Shown: positions 17,095 through 27,420, counted from the stretch's first letter. The stretch: DNA of 64,000 bases from an uncultured Lachnospiraceae bacterium (GCA_910583895.1 CAJTYJ010000010.1:21741-85740), one strand, 5' to 3'. The notes: a model not told the origin generated them from the sequence alone. Made by a program: numbers and translations.

Positions 17095-17640
17095 TTATTC
17101 CTGTGCCGGATCTGCGGCTGACTCTGCCAGGTTCCAGTCGGCATACGGACTGCCTGCTTCATCGTAAAGTACCATCGTGTATTCCTGAATGACAATGACG
17201 TTGAACTCTGACGGCAGAAGGCTGTCTTCTTCCGGCGTTTCTTTCAAAGCCGATATCTCGATGTCAAAGCGGTCTGCCGTTGACCCTTCGGTCCCTTTCG
17301 GCGTCAGGATCGGTTCATAGTAGAAGTAGCCGTCCTCTCTCTGAGTCCAGTTTTGAGAATAGCTGTAGTTTATGGTATCGGCGTCTGCTGCAAATACTTT
17401 CAGCCGCACATAGCAGTCATAATCTCCGATGTTCTGCAAAGTCACCTGCTTGGTCCCGTTTATCACTTCCTCGGTGATCTCTGTCTGGGGTGTTCCAAGC
17501 ACCAGCGTCCCTTCTCCGGATGCGAGTGCATAGGTAGTGAAATACGCCATGGCGCGGCCGCTTCCGGCTCCCGCTGTCAAAAGCAGGGCAGCTGATGCCA
17601 GGCATAAGGTTCGTCTCATCCATTTTTTATTCTCTGTCAT
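17095..17640 (-). CDS. TasA-like protein with SipW-dependent leader (shorter type)
   Basis: 181 residues with leader LCLASAALLLTAGAGSGRAMAYFTTYALASG; the AYFTT after the cleavage region is the hallmark of SipW-processed fibre subunits. The mature part shows TKQVTLQNIGDYDCYVRLKVFA and EFNVIVIQEYTMVLYDEAG. No membrane anchor or LPxTG is seen. It lies between the FctA-like gene and the longer TasA-like gene, suggesting two different subunits of one fibre. GGGAGG precedes the ATG. Paralogue of 37194-37715. Confidence 0.85.
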   Translation of the reverse strand: MTENKKWMRRTLCLASAALLLTAGAGSGRAMAYFTTYALASGEGTLVLGTPQTEITEEVINGTKQVTLQNIGDYDCYVRLKVFAADADTINYSYSQNWTQREDGYFYYEPILTPKGTEGSTADRFDIEISALKETPEEDSLLPSEFNVIVIQEYTMVLYDEAGSPYADWNLAESAADPAQE

Positions 17641-17656
17641 CCTTCACGCCTCCCTT

Positions 17657-18703
17657 TCACTGCCGCGGCATTCCCTGGGTCCAGTTCCAGGTGCTGCCGT
17701 CGTGTTCAAAATGGTTGACGACGCCGCTGCCGCCCTTTAAGCCTCCGCTGTATTGGTTTTGAAAGGATGCGGTGACCTGACTGTCCGCCACGATGGGATC
17801 TGGCTGCACGATCGCCTCCTGGACCGGGATGGTATAGGAGGCACCGCTGTACACTTCGGTCACCGTGGCCTGTGCTCCGGCAGGCAGATTCGGAATCTCC
17901 AGCGTCTTTGTCCCGGCTGCATCAAAGTCTATGGCAACCACATCGCTGTAATAAAGACGCTCCTCCATGCCGGCTGCCCCCTCCTCTGTCTTTTTCACTT
18001 CCACCTGGAAGACAAACAGGGTCCGGTCTGCCGCTCCCTGAGGCTCATAGGCGTCGATGGTCTTGCTGATCAGAAGAGAACCCAGCCGGTTCTCCTGCCG
18101 GGGTTTTAAGCCCATAGTCACATCATAGATCCAGGTGTCTGCTCCCGTCTCATAATACTGGTTTCCCGGCAGAGCCACCAGGTTTGGCTGGAAGGTGTAG
18201 GAAAAGGCCGGCGACTCCACCGGCTGAGCCAGCACCAGATAAAGACCCGGAAGCAGTGCAGCCGCTTCGTTTCCTTCTATCCGGCCTTTTCCGTCTACAA
18301 TCTCGGCCGTCCATCCCGGAGTCTGGGCACCCTCCATGGGCGTTTTGTCCTCCGTCTTTGGTTCTGCGATCTGTGCCGCCTCTTCTGCCATCAACTGCCA
18401 TTCCTCCGCAGAAGTCTGGTCATTTATGGTATCCAGGCCGCTTAAAGCATTTTGATACGGCGCTTCCGCCGTAAATCTGCCGTTTTCATCCACGGAAGCC
18501 ACCTGATAAAGATGCACCATCACCGGCAGTCCATTCTCTCCCGAAAGCTCTGTAAACTCCGTACCGGACATATCAAAGGTGAGCGTACACTCCTTTTTTG
18601 TATCAATCGCCGCTGCCCCATACACCGTTCCTGGTGCGGCACTCAGGGCTGCGAACATCAAAGCCAGCGCCAGTGTACCTCCTGCTTTTATCTTCCTTGC
18701 CAT
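17657..18703 (-). CDS. FctA/SpaA-like pilin-domain secreted protein without anchor
   Basis: 348 residues. Signal peptide (LALALMFAALSAAPGTVYGAA), an N-terminal pilin-type domain (LPVMVHLYQVASVDENGRF) and an FctA-like isopeptide-type domain (LGSLLISKTIDAYE, RTLFVFQVEVKK, LEIPNLPAGAQATVTEVYSGASY). Unlike usual pilins it ends in STWNWTQGMPRQ with no LPxTG or membrane helix. The start at 18703 is preferred for GAGGAGGGG upstream. It follows the sortases, as minor pilins often do. How it is retained is unknown. Paralogue of 37721-38785. Confidence 0.85.
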   Translation of the reverse strand: MARKIKAGGTLALALMFAALSAAPGTVYGAAAIDTKKECTLTFDMSGTEFTELSGENGLPVMVHLYQVASVDENGRFTAEAPYQNALSGLDTINDQTSAEEWQLMAEEAAQIAEPKTEDKTPMEGAQTPGWTAEIVDGKGRIEGNEAAALLPGLYLVLAQPVESPAFSYTFQPNLVALPGNQYYETGADTWIYDVTMGLKPRQENRLGSLLISKTIDAYEPQGAADRTLFVFQVEVKKTEEGAAGMEERLYYSDVVAIDFDAAGTKTLEIPNLPAGAQATVTEVYSGASYTIPVQEAIVQPDPIVADSQVTASFQNQYSGGLKGGSGVVNHFEHDGSTWNWTQGMPRQ

Positions 18704-18731
18704 CTTCACATCTTTCCCCTCCTCTGACCTG

Positions 18732-19601
18732 TCATTCTGCACCTGCGGCTTTCCTTGGCCGGAACAGAAATCTCATAATTAGTATCACAAGCATTGTCAC
18801 TGATAATCCAAGTATCAGGTACAGCATATAGTAATTCCTCACCGCCCGCAGCATGGTATCCACTGGAGTGGCTTCCTCTTCTTCCCCGTTGTAAGGCACC
18901 CGCACACCCCGGACCAGCAGCCGGTGACTGTTCACACCGTAGGGTGTACAGGTGAACAGGGTGATGTGATCCTCCCCCTCCTGGATTGCAAGGGCGTTCT
19001 GCAAAGTCTCCATGTCATCCTTGTCAACCATCGGCAGAATCTGATCCACCTCGTAGGCCAGGGTTTCATCCAGGATCCGGATGTAGATTCGGTCTCCCTG
19101 TCCCAGCTGGTCCACATCGGTAAACAGCCGGGCGCTCGGAAGCCCTCTGTGGGCCGCCAGCACACTGTGGGTACCCGGGCCGCCGATGGGAAGCTTGGTC
19201 CCGTTCAGATGTCCGATGCCGGTCTGCAGCACTTCCTCCCCGGTTCCGTGATAAACTGCCAGACGGATATTGATTTTGGGAATGGACAGATAACCCATAA
19301 CGCCATCTCCGGCCGCATTTAAAACCTGCCAGTATTCTGTATCCTGCAGCCCCTTGTCCTCTGCACCGAAGGCATCCCCATAAAGGTTGTTGTCCGTCAA
19401 TGCTTCATTAAACGTTTCAGCCGCCTCCCATTCCCGGGTATAGTCCTCGGGTTCCATCTCCGAGAGTACTCCTTCATAATCGGAGATCAGACGGCTCTGC
19501 CGGTAAGTATTCCACTGGTCGGAGATGGTCGGATAGGAAAGGATTCCAAAGCCGGTCAGAAACATCAGGCCAAAGATCCCATTGATCAGCATTCGTTTCA
19601 T
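18732..19601 (-). CDS. srtC: Class C (pilus-polymerising) sortase, second of pair
   Basis: 289 residues. It has an N-terminal membrane segment, a catalytic domain with His151 (LAAHRGLPS), Cys218 (FTCTPYGVNSHRLL) and Arg227, and a C-terminal membrane helix, the topology of class C sortases. The usual DPF/W lid is replaced by GDAF near residues 75-78. TLFTCTPYGVN and EVLQTGIGHLNGTKLPIGG are family blocks. It should join pilin subunits through their LPxTG threonine. ATGA overlap with the preceding sortase indicates coupling. Paralogue of 39011-39877. Confidence 0.95.
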   Translation of the reverse strand: MKRMLINGIFGLMFLTGFGILSYPTISDQWNTYRQSRLISDYEGVLSEMEPEDYTREWEAAETFNEALTDNNLYGDAFGAEDKGLQDTEYWQVLNAAGDGVMGYLSIPKINIRLAVYHGTGEEVLQTGIGHLNGTKLPIGGPGTHSVLAAHRGLPSARLFTDVDQLGQGDRIYIRILDETLAYEVDQILPMVDKDDMETLQNALAIQEGEDHITLFTCTPYGVNSHRLLVRGVRVPYNGEEEEATPVDTMLRAVRNYYMLYLILGLSVTMLVILIMRFLFRPRKAAGAE

Positions 19602-20515
19602 GGCTGCTCCTCCACTTGTTTCTCCAAAACAGCCTCCCCGGGCGTCTCCGAAACCGGTGCTTTCTGCCTCCTTTGTCTGTCATAAACATACAAAAGGAAA
19701 ATAAACAATCCGGTAACCGTCAGTCCCACGATCACCCACAAAAGATAACTGGTGTGAAGGCTGGTGCCTCCCAGGAAAGGAGAAGCCGCCACTTCCTCAT
19801 CCACCGCTTCGGTGTACTCGGTCCGGTGTCCCCTTACCAGCAGCCGGTGGCTGTTCACGCCATAGGGTGTACAGGTCAGAAGTGTTACCAGATCCTCTCC
19901 CTCCACCGCGGACAGAGCGGATGTTTCATCCGGCTCGATCACATTGATCTGATCTACTTCATAGCAGAGGGTATCGTCAAGGATTTTCAGAAGGAAATGA
20001 TCCCCTTCTGCCAGCCGGTCCAGGTCGGTAAAAAGAGTGGCGCTGGGCAGTCCCCGATGCGCAGAAATCACTGCATGGGTCCCCTCTCCGCCAACCGGAA
20101 GAGAACTTCCCTCCAGATGACCTGCCGCCGTCTGCAGCACCTCTTCACTGGTCGTGTGAAAGATCGGGAGCTTCACATTGATCTTGGGAATCTGTACGTA
20201 CCCCATCATCCCGTCCCCGGTCAGATTCAGGGCGGACATATATGCTTCATCCTCCCCGGCGGCACTTGCCACTGCAAAAGAATCCGGAAGGATATAGGGC
20301 CGGAGCGCTTCGTTGTAGGCGTAAGCCCCTGTCCACTCCGTCTCGTAGTCAATCTCATTTGCCGCTTCCATATTGGTAATGGCCTCGTCATACGTGGAAA
20401 TCAGCCGGCTCTGCCGGTAATTATTCCATTCGTTGGATACAAACGGATACAGCAGCAAGGACAGACCGGCTAAAAAGATCAGCGAAAATAATGCAGTTGT
20501 CAAATATTTTTTCAT
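19598..20515 (-). CDS. srtC: Class C (pilus-polymerising) sortase, first of pair
   Basis: 305 residues with N- and C-terminal membrane helices, His153 (SAHRGLPSATLFTDLD), Cys215 (LLTCTPYGVNSHRLL) and Arg224. The lid region reads LPDSF. It is more similar to 39874-40758 of the other operon than to its own neighbour, so the pair predates the operon duplication. A GGAGAG site precedes the start. A hairpin lies between it and the major pilin gene. Confidence 0.95.
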   Translation of the reverse strand: MKKYLTTALFSLIFLAGLSLLLYPFVSNEWNNYRQSRLISTYDEAITNMEAANEIDYETEWTGAYAYNEALRPYILPDSFAVASAAGEDEAYMSALNLTGDGMMGYVQIPKINVKLPIFHTTSEEVLQTAAGHLEGSSLPVGGEGTHAVISAHRGLPSATLFTDLDRLAEGDHFLLKILDDTLCYEVDQINVIEPDETSALSAVEGEDLVTLLTCTPYGVNSHRLLVRGHRTEYTEAVDEEVAASPFLGGTSLHTSYLLWVIVGLTVTGLFIFLLYVYDRQRRQKAPVSETPGEAVLEKQVEEQP

Positions 20516-20550
20516 CCGGGCTCTCCTTGTTGTTGCAAATTTTCTGAGTG

Positions 20551-20576
20551 TCCGGAGCGGACAAAGCCGCCCCGGA
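20551..20576 (-). promoter_or_regulatory. Intercistronic hairpin between major pilin and sortase genes
   Basis: An interrupted inverted repeat (TCCGG-AG-CGG / CCG-CC-CCGGA) with loop ACAAAG lies between the pilin stop and the first sortase. It lacks a T tract, so it fits an RNA stability or partial attenuation element that keeps sortase expression below pilin. Operon 2 has a much larger hairpin at the equivalent place. Confidence 0.45.
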
Positions 20577-20632
20577 TATCCTGTGTGTATAAATTTATGA
20601 TATGATCTTATGTAACCGTTTCTTCACGCCGA

Positions 20633-22111
20633 TTATTTTACGGTTTTTCTGCGAAGAGAGAAGTACAGTCCTGCTGCGATGATCATGATCGCACATCCGC
20701 CTACGGTGAAGATCGTGGTACCGATGCCACCGGTGGAGGGAAGAGCAGAAAGAGTCGTATTGACAACGGGACCGCCAGCTACCGTAAAGTCACTTACTTT
20801 CGTATTTCTGGTCACCATCACTTCTTTTCCATCAATTGTTTCTTTAACAGCTGTTCCGGCTGTAACTGCCGCACCTTCCAGTTTCTTTGCAGCATTATTC
20901 AATTTATATCCGGAGGGAGCTTTTGTCTCTGCAACCCAGTACTCTTTTCCTGCATCCAGCCCGACGAATTTAGCCGTTGCTTTTCCTCTATCCAAGGTCG
21001 TGGTAGCCGGCTCTCCAACCACACTGACATATTCCTGTGCCGTGGCATCTCCAAGCTCAGCTATTGGAACAATGACCCCTTCTGACGTAAGCACATATGC
21101 CGCCTTCTCTTCCGGAGTCTTCACGTAAAGGGTAAATTCTGCACCTTCCAACGGTTCTCCATCCTCATTTACCTTCTCTACAACCGCTTCAACCTTGGGA
21201 CTGATTACAAGCGCCTCTGTAACATTCGGATCTCCACCCGTAAGGGAACTGATCGAAGAACTTACTTTGTTTTCCAGCGGGTCTGTGCCTTCTGCAACTA
21301 CCACATCATATGTGATAACTACATCTTTGGAAGCATTCGCAATATTATAAGCAAAAGTAGCAGTAAAGCCTGATCTGTCATCAGAGACTGCAACCGTCAC
21401 ATCCGTTCCCGATGCCGTGGTACCGCCAATCGTTACTACAGGCGTTCCTTGAATGGTTCCGCCAGCCACGGTATCAGTGATAACAAATGTCGGGTTCTCA
21501 ATGGTCTGCGCAAGATACGGATATTTTGCAGTAACAGTAAACGGAACCACATCACCTGCAGTGACAGAAGTGTGATCCTCTCCATCTGTAACAGCAGTAA
21601 TCGCTTTGTTTACCTGGTCCATGGCGCCTTTCGCCTGAACATTGGTTACATCCACAGCACCTGTATTATCTTCATTCCATGCAACATACGCCAGCATACG
21701 GGTAAATGTATAACCGGTCTGTTTCACTTCAATCACGTACAGACCCGGGGTAACACCAGTGATCTCAGAGCTTCCTGTTGTCAACTCGTTACTAAGCTCA
21801 ATCTCTTCAATCGCCTTTGCTACTTTCGCATTGGTGTTGATGGTTCCTGATTCTGCGTTTGTATTTCCGCCCGCAACATCAGCCAATTCCTCAATGGTAA
21901 TATCATTGGATAACTCGATTCCTTCTACAAGTTTCCATCCAAGCGGTGTTGTCGGCTCTGCTTCTGCGATTTTTTCCCATTTGATCGTTGCTCCCTCCGG
22001 TACATTACTAATTGTAATCTTAGCAGTACCTTCCGCCAACGTCGTCACAGACATTCCAAGAACCATTGCCAATGCTAAAAACATGGCGAAAAACTTTTTC
22101 ATTTTTTTCAT
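20633..22111 (-). CDS. Major (backbone) pilin with LPSTGG sorting signal, operon 1
   Basis: 492 residues. Signal peptide (FFAMFLALAMVLGMSVTTLAEG), an N-terminal pilin domain, a backbone domain (VTAGDVVPFTVTAKYPYL, PTFVITDTVAGG) and a SpaA/CnaB domain with the isopeptide E-box (YWVAETKAPSGYKL). The C-terminus is LSALPSTGGIGTTIF, a hydrophobic helix and RRKTVK. The pilin lysine motif is not clear; AKYPYL near residue 195 is a candidate variant of YPKN. The start at 22111 has AAAGGA upstream. The anchor is almost identical to that of 40923-42644 while the ectodomains differ. Confidence 0.93.
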   Translation of the reverse strand: MKKMKKFFAMFLALAMVLGMSVTTLAEGTAKITISNVPEGATIKWEKIAEAEPTTPLGWKLVEGIELSNDITIEELADVAGGNTNAESGTINTNAKVAKAIEEIELSNELTTGSSEITGVTPGLYVIEVKQTGYTFTRMLAYVAWNEDNTGAVDVTNVQAKGAMDQVNKAITAVTDGEDHTSVTAGDVVPFTVTAKYPYLAQTIENPTFVITDTVAGGTIQGTPVVTIGGTTASGTDVTVAVSDDRSGFTATFAYNIANASKDVVITYDVVVAEGTDPLENKVSSSISSLTGGDPNVTEALVISPKVEAVVEKVNEDGEPLEGAEFTLYVKTPEEKAAYVLTSEGVIVPIAELGDATAQEYVSVVGEPATTTLDRGKATAKFVGLDAGKEYWVAETKAPSGYKLNNAAKKLEGAAVTAGTAVKETIDGKEVMVTRNTKVSDFTVAGGPVVNTTLSALPSTGGIGTTIFTVGGCAIMIIAAGLYFSLRRKTVK

Positions 22112-22133
22112 TTCTTCTTCCTTTCTACTTTGT

Positions 22134-22144
22134 GGGCTTTGCCC
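22134..22144 (-). promoter_or_regulatory. Conserved leader mini-hairpin of the major pilin gene
   Basis: GGGC-TTT-GCCC lies just upstream of the pilin ribosome site. The same 11 bases occur at the same place in operon 2 (42664-42674), although the surrounding intergenic DNA has diverged. Confidence 0.4.
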
Positions 22145-22233
22145 GAGATTTACAGTTCCTTCTGTGAATCGTGCTTCCTGCACATGGATGCGGTCCAACG
22201 GGCCGCTGAAAAAATTACCATCTCCTAAATCTT

Positions 22234-25200
22234 TCAGCACCTCCCCGCATATTTTCTTTTATATAAAATCAGCACGCCTGCCATCATGAGCAGAACTCCG
22301 CTGATCATATACCCAAAGATACCCGCACCGCCTGTGGACGGAAGCTCATATACGGCCTCATTGAGGAAGGTATACGCATAGTTCGGTCTTCCATTTTCGG
22401 TTGTTGGTGTCACCTCGATTTTGCCGGACGCATCTTCTACCGTGATCTGGCCATAGGCAAGGATCATCTTCCATTTATCGCTGCTTTGTATATAGCCTGT
22501 GGGTGCTTTCGTCTCTTCCAGTTCATATTCTCCCGGAGCGATATCCGAAACATGGATGGCGTCTTTTTCCTCATACGAATTGCTCTGAAACCACAGGATT
22601 TCCCCTGTGCTCTCCTGAGATTTTCCATAATAAACTTTTGGCGCTTCTCCCGCAGCTGCCTTTGAAGTCAGCGTAAACTCCGCACCTCCCAGAGGTTTGG
22701 AACTTTCTGCCGTCCCCTTCTTGACAATCTGCCAGTCGTAGGAATATGCAGGAATGTTGGTTACGGTAATGTCGGCATATTGGCCCTTCAGAACCGTACC
22801 TTCTGCCATGTTCCCTTCCACCTTCCAGTTGGCAGCCGTTTCGTCCGCCACTTTTATGTCTGGGGTACCATAGCCTGAACCTGCGGATAAAACCTCTTCC
22901 ACTTTGAACTGCGTTTCAGCCGGCATTTCAATCCGTGCTGTTTCGTCTACTTTGATTGTAATTTCTCCGTTCGAAGCAGACTTTACATCAGCTCCAACAA
23001 AGTAGTCACCTTTATATGGCTCCGACACTCCGTCTTTCATCCATGATACGCGAAACGTGAAGGAATCCGTTGTACCAGAAGAGCCTTCTTTTAATTTCTT
23101 TGTGATACTCAGGCCGCCTGTCTGTGCGTTTTTCAGGGCATTGGTTACGGTTACTTCCGCATCATGGCCAAGGAGGATTTTGCCACTGAAAGCTTGGGAA
23201 TTGGAATCTTCACCATCCATCTGCTCATAAGTATCTTCCTTTCCTGTGATGCCCACAAGCGTATACGCCTCTGTCTCCGAGTCCACTTCTTCTACTTTGA
23301 ACGTCGTACCTGACATAATCTGAGTAATGGAAACCGTAAAATCCGCCGGAACGTTTGAAATCACTCCATGGGGCGCACTTTCTTTACATACAACTGCATT
23401 TTTGCCCTGATTTGTCAGTACTCCATTGACGTCCGTATAGTAATTCCCTTCACTGTCCGTCAGATAATAGGAACCGTCGTATTCTTTTCCTCCAAGCGTT
23501 ACTTTAAACGTGAACCGATCATGCTCATTCACCGGCTGTCCATTTGATATTCTCTTGGTAATACGCAGTTCTCTGCTGTTTGCTCCCGAACATACATTTG
23601 TATAAACTACGATCGGCCGCTTCCCAGCCTCCATCGGAGTAGTCTCAGCAGTTAAAAATGAATTGACCGGATTTCCGTTTTGATCAAACTCTGCTGTATA
23701 TTCTGTTTTATTGACTGTGACCTTATCATATTCCGCTGATTTCACCCCAATCTCGCGGACATAATACTCTCGATTTTCCTGTATCATAAACGGAGCAGTT
23801 TCACCGGGCTTCAGATAAAACACATGATTGTACGTGTTGTTATCGCCCTCAAATGTAACATTATTATGAAATGTTATATTCTGATCTTCTGAAGTATCTA
23901 AACCTACAAAATTCTCTCCATATACTTCATTGCCGTTCGCATCTGTACCAATAATCTCCTTGGCAAATATCTGGAAAGCAAACTCCACATCTTTGTATTT
24001 TTCTTTATCTGTGTTGCCCAGCTGCTTTTGTACCTGAACCAACCCCGCCGGAATAACCGGAATGTTCATTTTCATCTGAAGGTTTGATGCACCGGCACCC
24101 CGCTCCATATAGAACATTTTTAAGGTGTGTCCAGAATAGTCAGCGAAGGTACCCTGGTCAGTAAAATATTTTTTTATCTCGTCATCATTATTCTGCCATG
24201 AAGACCCATCCGGAAATATTCCAGCCGCTTCATACTTGCTTCTGATTGTTCCATCATTTCGCCCCTCCACATCTATCTGACCTGTAGTAAAATCAATTTT
24301 ACCTGAACACATATTGTGAATGCCGCCCAAATCCAAAATAAGTACATCATCAATGAAAACCCAAAGATCATCGTCTCCCGTGAATTCATATACCATGTCT
24401 TCATATTCGGCCGGATCACTCTTACTTGCCACTTTTCCGCCTTTGGGCTGGGCAAATGATGCCTCCATATACAGCCCAAAAAAGTAATCCACACCATCTG
24501 TCAGATATAAATCTTTCCCCTGGCTTTTATATGACGTCCGTTGATCTTGATTGAGGTCATTAAATGGAAGAAAATTACCTCTTCTGTATGACTCATCCAC
24601 CATCTCATCTGGCGGATAAGGGGTCCCTGTAACATCGTATACTTTAAAATCTTTTCCATCTAAATATGCATAATTCTGGGAACTGTTGTACTCAAAATAT
24701 CCTTCATTAGCCAGCTTATCTTTGATAAACAGATGGTTTACTTCCTTCCCTCCGGAAAACAATTCTTCAAGAGATCGATCGCCAGCATTTAATACGGGAT
24801 ATCCAGATTGTAACGTATCCTTTACTAAACCTTGAACAACTGCTTCTGTATCGTTTGCAATGAAACCATTTGCTCCATTCCCTTTTAATCCGGCTTTAAT
24901 AGTTCCATTTCCATCTGCATCCGTATGATTGATCAGCCGCATTTTAATCCCATAATCATTGTTGTCAACCGTTTCTACGGTCGGTAATTCACTTGCTGCT
25001 TCTTTATACAGGAAACAGACGGAAAATTTTGCATCTCCTTGGTCCAAGTCTCCTCCTCCAAAAGCACCAGAAAAGTATATTCTCCCATTCACATATCTAA
25101 GCGTGTCGATTTCATAACTCTCCTGTTGCATTCCGGAAAATTCTACCTTAAGTTTTGCAAGTTTAAATGTATATACTCCCCCTGTCGTTTTATCTTTCAG

Positions 25201-27282
25201 TTGTTTGTAGTCACTTAAAATACCACCTTTTATTTCCTCAGTAATCACAAGCTCATGTTCATCTAAATGAATTTCTCCTAAATCTGCCACATCCAAATCA
25301 AGGGGTTGATTAATCCAATCTGAAGTTTCAGAAAATTTATAAAACTGAATCTCAGTTGTTAATCCTGTATCTTTCCACACAATCGTAAACGCCGAAAAGC
25401 TTTCTGTCACGAACTCGGTGCTGGTGACTTTCTGGTCTTTGGTGCTGTTCAGCTCGGTGACTTTTCCTTCTGCGCCCATATCCACGACTTTGGTCACCTG
25501 GCCCTGGTCATTTTCTTCCAGGTGCATGACGGTGATATTGCCGGCGGGGACTGATGTCTGGCTGGTGCTGTTCTCTGAGGTTTCCTCTTCTTTTGCGGAT
25601 TCCTCCGCTGTGTTTTCCGATGCCGTTTTGGCAGACTCTGCCTGGTCGCTGTCCTCTTCTTCTGAGTCTTCGTTGCCATCCAGCCCATAAGCAGCCTGGT
25701 CTTTCAGATCTTTTGGAATTGCAGCCTTTTTGTAATCGATGGCCACTTTGACTTCGCCTTCCGGCTCCAGTTTTGCACCGGTCTCATCGGTGAAGGAGAT
25801 GTCGTAGGCCAAAAAGCCTGCGATCTGATATTGTTCAGACTCTGCTTTTTCCAGAAGTTTCTTTTCTACATCCTGATACTGCTTCTGGGTTGCCTGATTA
25901 TCTGCCAGGATCGGAACGACATTCAGGAGTGCTCCATCCGGAACCACACCTTTTGCCGCGGTTACTTTGATGGTCGCGTCCTCGGTCTCACAGACATATT
26001 CCCGCTCGCCCAGGTCATTTTCCGTCCAGGTGATCACGAAAGTTCTGCCGCTGTCCGTCGTGAACGCTGCTTTTTCCACGGCATTTTCCGTGGTGCTGAC
26101 ATCCGCGTCTGCCACCACTTCGGATTTCAGGCCGGTCTCGCTCTCTTCGTCCTCTGCTGCCTCTTCCATATGTATCACGTCGATACTCTCAATATCAATC
26201 TGGTCTTCTTTTTCCGCCACTTCCTCGGGAAGATAGGCTTCTTCAAATTCCATGGAGACCGATACTTCGCCGTCCGGCTCGATCTCTTCCGTCTCGCCTT
26301 CTTCATCCGTCAGAAGGAAATGAACATCATAAGCCACAAAACCTGCGATTTCTTTTGTATCATCATCTGCTACGGTAAGTTCCAGTTCAGACTTGATCCC
26401 TTCGTACTTCGCATTCAGCTCTTCTGCTTCTTTGATTTCGTCTTCGTCTTCCAGCGTTTCTACATCCTGCTGCACAATCTTTTTCACAGACAGTTCGGTT
26501 CCGTTTGGAATCACGCCCGGATCAGCCTCCACGTGGATGATCACCTGACCGTCCTCGTATGCCTCATCAAAAGCCTGCGGTTCTTCTTCCTCTTCCGGTT
26601 TTTGATCCATCTCTTCTGTCTCCTGGACCGTCGGATCATCGGCATCTGTCTGATCTTTCGTATCCTCAGATATCCCGGCATCTGTCTGATCCTTCGCATC
26701 CTCGGATATCCCGGCATCTGTCTGATCCTTCGTATCCTCGGACATCCCGGCATCTGCCTGGTTTTCCGTATCCGCCGAATCTTCATCCTCCCCGGTACTA
26801 AGATCGGATGCGGCTTCCTTGTTATCTTCAACCTCTGCTTCTGCTTCGTGACCGTCCTGATTCTCGTCCGCCCCGGGTTCTTCCGTTACCGTTTCCTCAC
26901 TGTCAGCCTCAGGTTCTGTAGTATCCGGATCTGCATCATTCACATCCTGATCAGCGGCTTCTTCTGTGTTCCCGTCGCCTTCCGCCGGATCTGCCTGCAA
27001 ACTCCCATCCACATCCATGTCTTCAGAAGGAGTTTCATCCGCGGCGGCGTTTTCATCCACATCCGCCGGCGCCTCATCCGCATCTTCATTCCCATCATCC
27101 GGCTGGGCTTCCACATCAAGATTTTCGACAACCTTCTCCTGATCTCCGCCATCCGTGCCGGTTGTTGTCTCCTCAGCAAACAGATCATCCACTATATTTG
27201 TCAGCCCGGTCAGTTCACTGCCGGTAAATACGACCAGACAGAGCAGAACTGCGATGATTTTCTTCACTGCGCTATTTCTCAT
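22234..27282 (-). CDS. Giant LPxTG adhesin / tip pilin with fibro-slime domain, operon 1
   Basis: 1682 residues. After a signal peptide (IIAVLLCLVVFTGSELTG) comes a very acidic stretch (about 35-245) with 12-residue DQTDAGISEDTK repeats. A series of beta domains (about 245-650) precedes a fibro-slime-like region (about 780-1075) that includes EFTGDDDLWVFIDDVLILDLGGIH. Several CnaB-type domains follow, then a SpaA-type domain ending in YELEETKAPTGYI. The C-terminus is YELPSTGGAGIF, a helix and KRKYAGRC. It is the likely pilus tip adhesin. GGAGGAGG precedes the start. The first 38 residues nearly match those of the 2941-residue protein in operon 2. Confidence 0.93.
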   Translation of the reverse strand: MRNSAVKKIIAVLLCLVVFTGSELTGLTNIVDDLFAEETTTGTDGGDQEKVVENLDVEAQPDDGNEDADEAPADVDENAAADETPSEDMDVDGSLQADPAEGDGNTEEAADQDVNDADPDTTEPEADSEETVTEEPGADENQDGHEAEAEVEDNKEAASDLSTGEDEDSADTENQADAGMSEDTKDQTDAGISEDAKDQTDAGISEDTKDQTDADDPTVQETEEMDQKPEEEEEPQAFDEAYEDGQVIIHVEADPGVIPNGTELSVKKIVQQDVETLEDEDEIKEAEELNAKYEGIKSELELTVADDDTKEIAGFVAYDVHFLLTDEEGETEEIEPDGEVSVSMEFEEAYLPEEVAEKEDQIDIESIDVIHMEEAAEDEESETGLKSEVVADADVSTTENAVEKAAFTTDSGRTFVITWTENDLGEREYVCETEDATIKVTAAKGVVPDGALLNVVPILADNQATQKQYQDVEKKLLEKAESEQYQIAGFLAYDISFTDETGAKLEPEGEVKVAIDYKKAAIPKDLKDQAAYGLDGNEDSEEEDSDQAESAKTASENTAEESAKEEETSENSTSQTSVPAGNITVMHLEENDQGQVTKVVDMGAEGKVTELNSTKDQKVTSTEFVTESFSAFTIVWKDTGLTTEIQFYKFSETSDWINQPLDLDVADLGEIHLDEHELVITEEIKGGILSDYKQLKDKTTGGVYTFKLAKLKVEFSGMQQESYEIDTLRYVNGRIYFSGAFGGGDLDQGDAKFSVCFLYKEAASELPTVETVDNNDYGIKMRLINHTDADGNGTIKAGLKGNGANGFIANDTEAVVQGLVKDTLQSGYPVLNAGDRSLEELFSGGKEVNHLFIKDKLANEGYFEYNSSQNYAYLDGKDFKVYDVTGTPYPPDEMVDESYRRGNFLPFNDLNQDQRTSYKSQGKDLYLTDGVDYFFGLYMEASFAQPKGGKVASKSDPAEYEDMVYEFTGDDDLWVFIDDVLILDLGGIHNMCSGKIDFTTGQIDVEGRNDGTIRSKYEAAGIFPDGSSWQNNDDEIKKYFTDQGTFADYSGHTLKMFYMERGAGASNLQMKMNIPVIPAGLVQVQKQLGNTDKEKYKDVEFAFQIFAKEIIGTDANGNEVYGENFVGLDTSEDQNITFHNNVTFEGDNNTYNHVFYLKPGETAPFMIQENREYYVREIGVKSAEYDKVTVNKTEYTAEFDQNGNPVNSFLTAETTPMEAGKRPIVVYTNVCSGANSRELRITKRISNGQPVNEHDRFTFKVTLGGKEYDGSYYLTDSEGNYYTDVNGVLTNQGKNAVVCKESAPHGVISNVPADFTVSITQIMSGTTFKVEEVDSETEAYTLVGITGKEDTYEQMDGEDSNSQAFSGKILLGHDAEVTVTNALKNAQTGGLSITKKLKEGSSGTTDSFTFRVSWMKDGVSEPYKGDYFVGADVKSASNGEITIKVDETARIEMPAETQFKVEEVLSAGSGYGTPDIKVADETAANWKVEGNMAEGTVLKGQYADITVTNIPAYSYDWQIVKKGTAESSKPLGGAEFTLTSKAAAGEAPKVYYGKSQESTGEILWFQSNSYEEKDAIHVSDIAPGEYELEETKAPTGYIQSSDKWKMILAYGQITVEDASGKIEVTPTTENGRPNYAYTFLNEAVYELPSTGGAGIFGYMISGVLLMMAGVLILYKRKYAGRC
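26641..26760 (-). repeat. 36-bp tandem repeats in the adhesin coding region
   Basis: About three and a half copies of a 36-bp unit encoding DQTDAGISEDTK, differing at a few third positions. Near-identical in-frame repeats allow length change by slippage or recombination without breaking the frame. Confidence 0.85.
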
Positions 27283-27420
27283 GGTTTCCTCCTCCTGCTT
27301 TTTCTCTCTATCAGAACGCTGTTGATCGAATCTGGAACGGGCACCCCATCAGGGGAACGATGTTCCGTTCTTATGATCCGTTTTTCTTTCTTCGGGTATC
27401 TCACTTACATCCATCCCCTT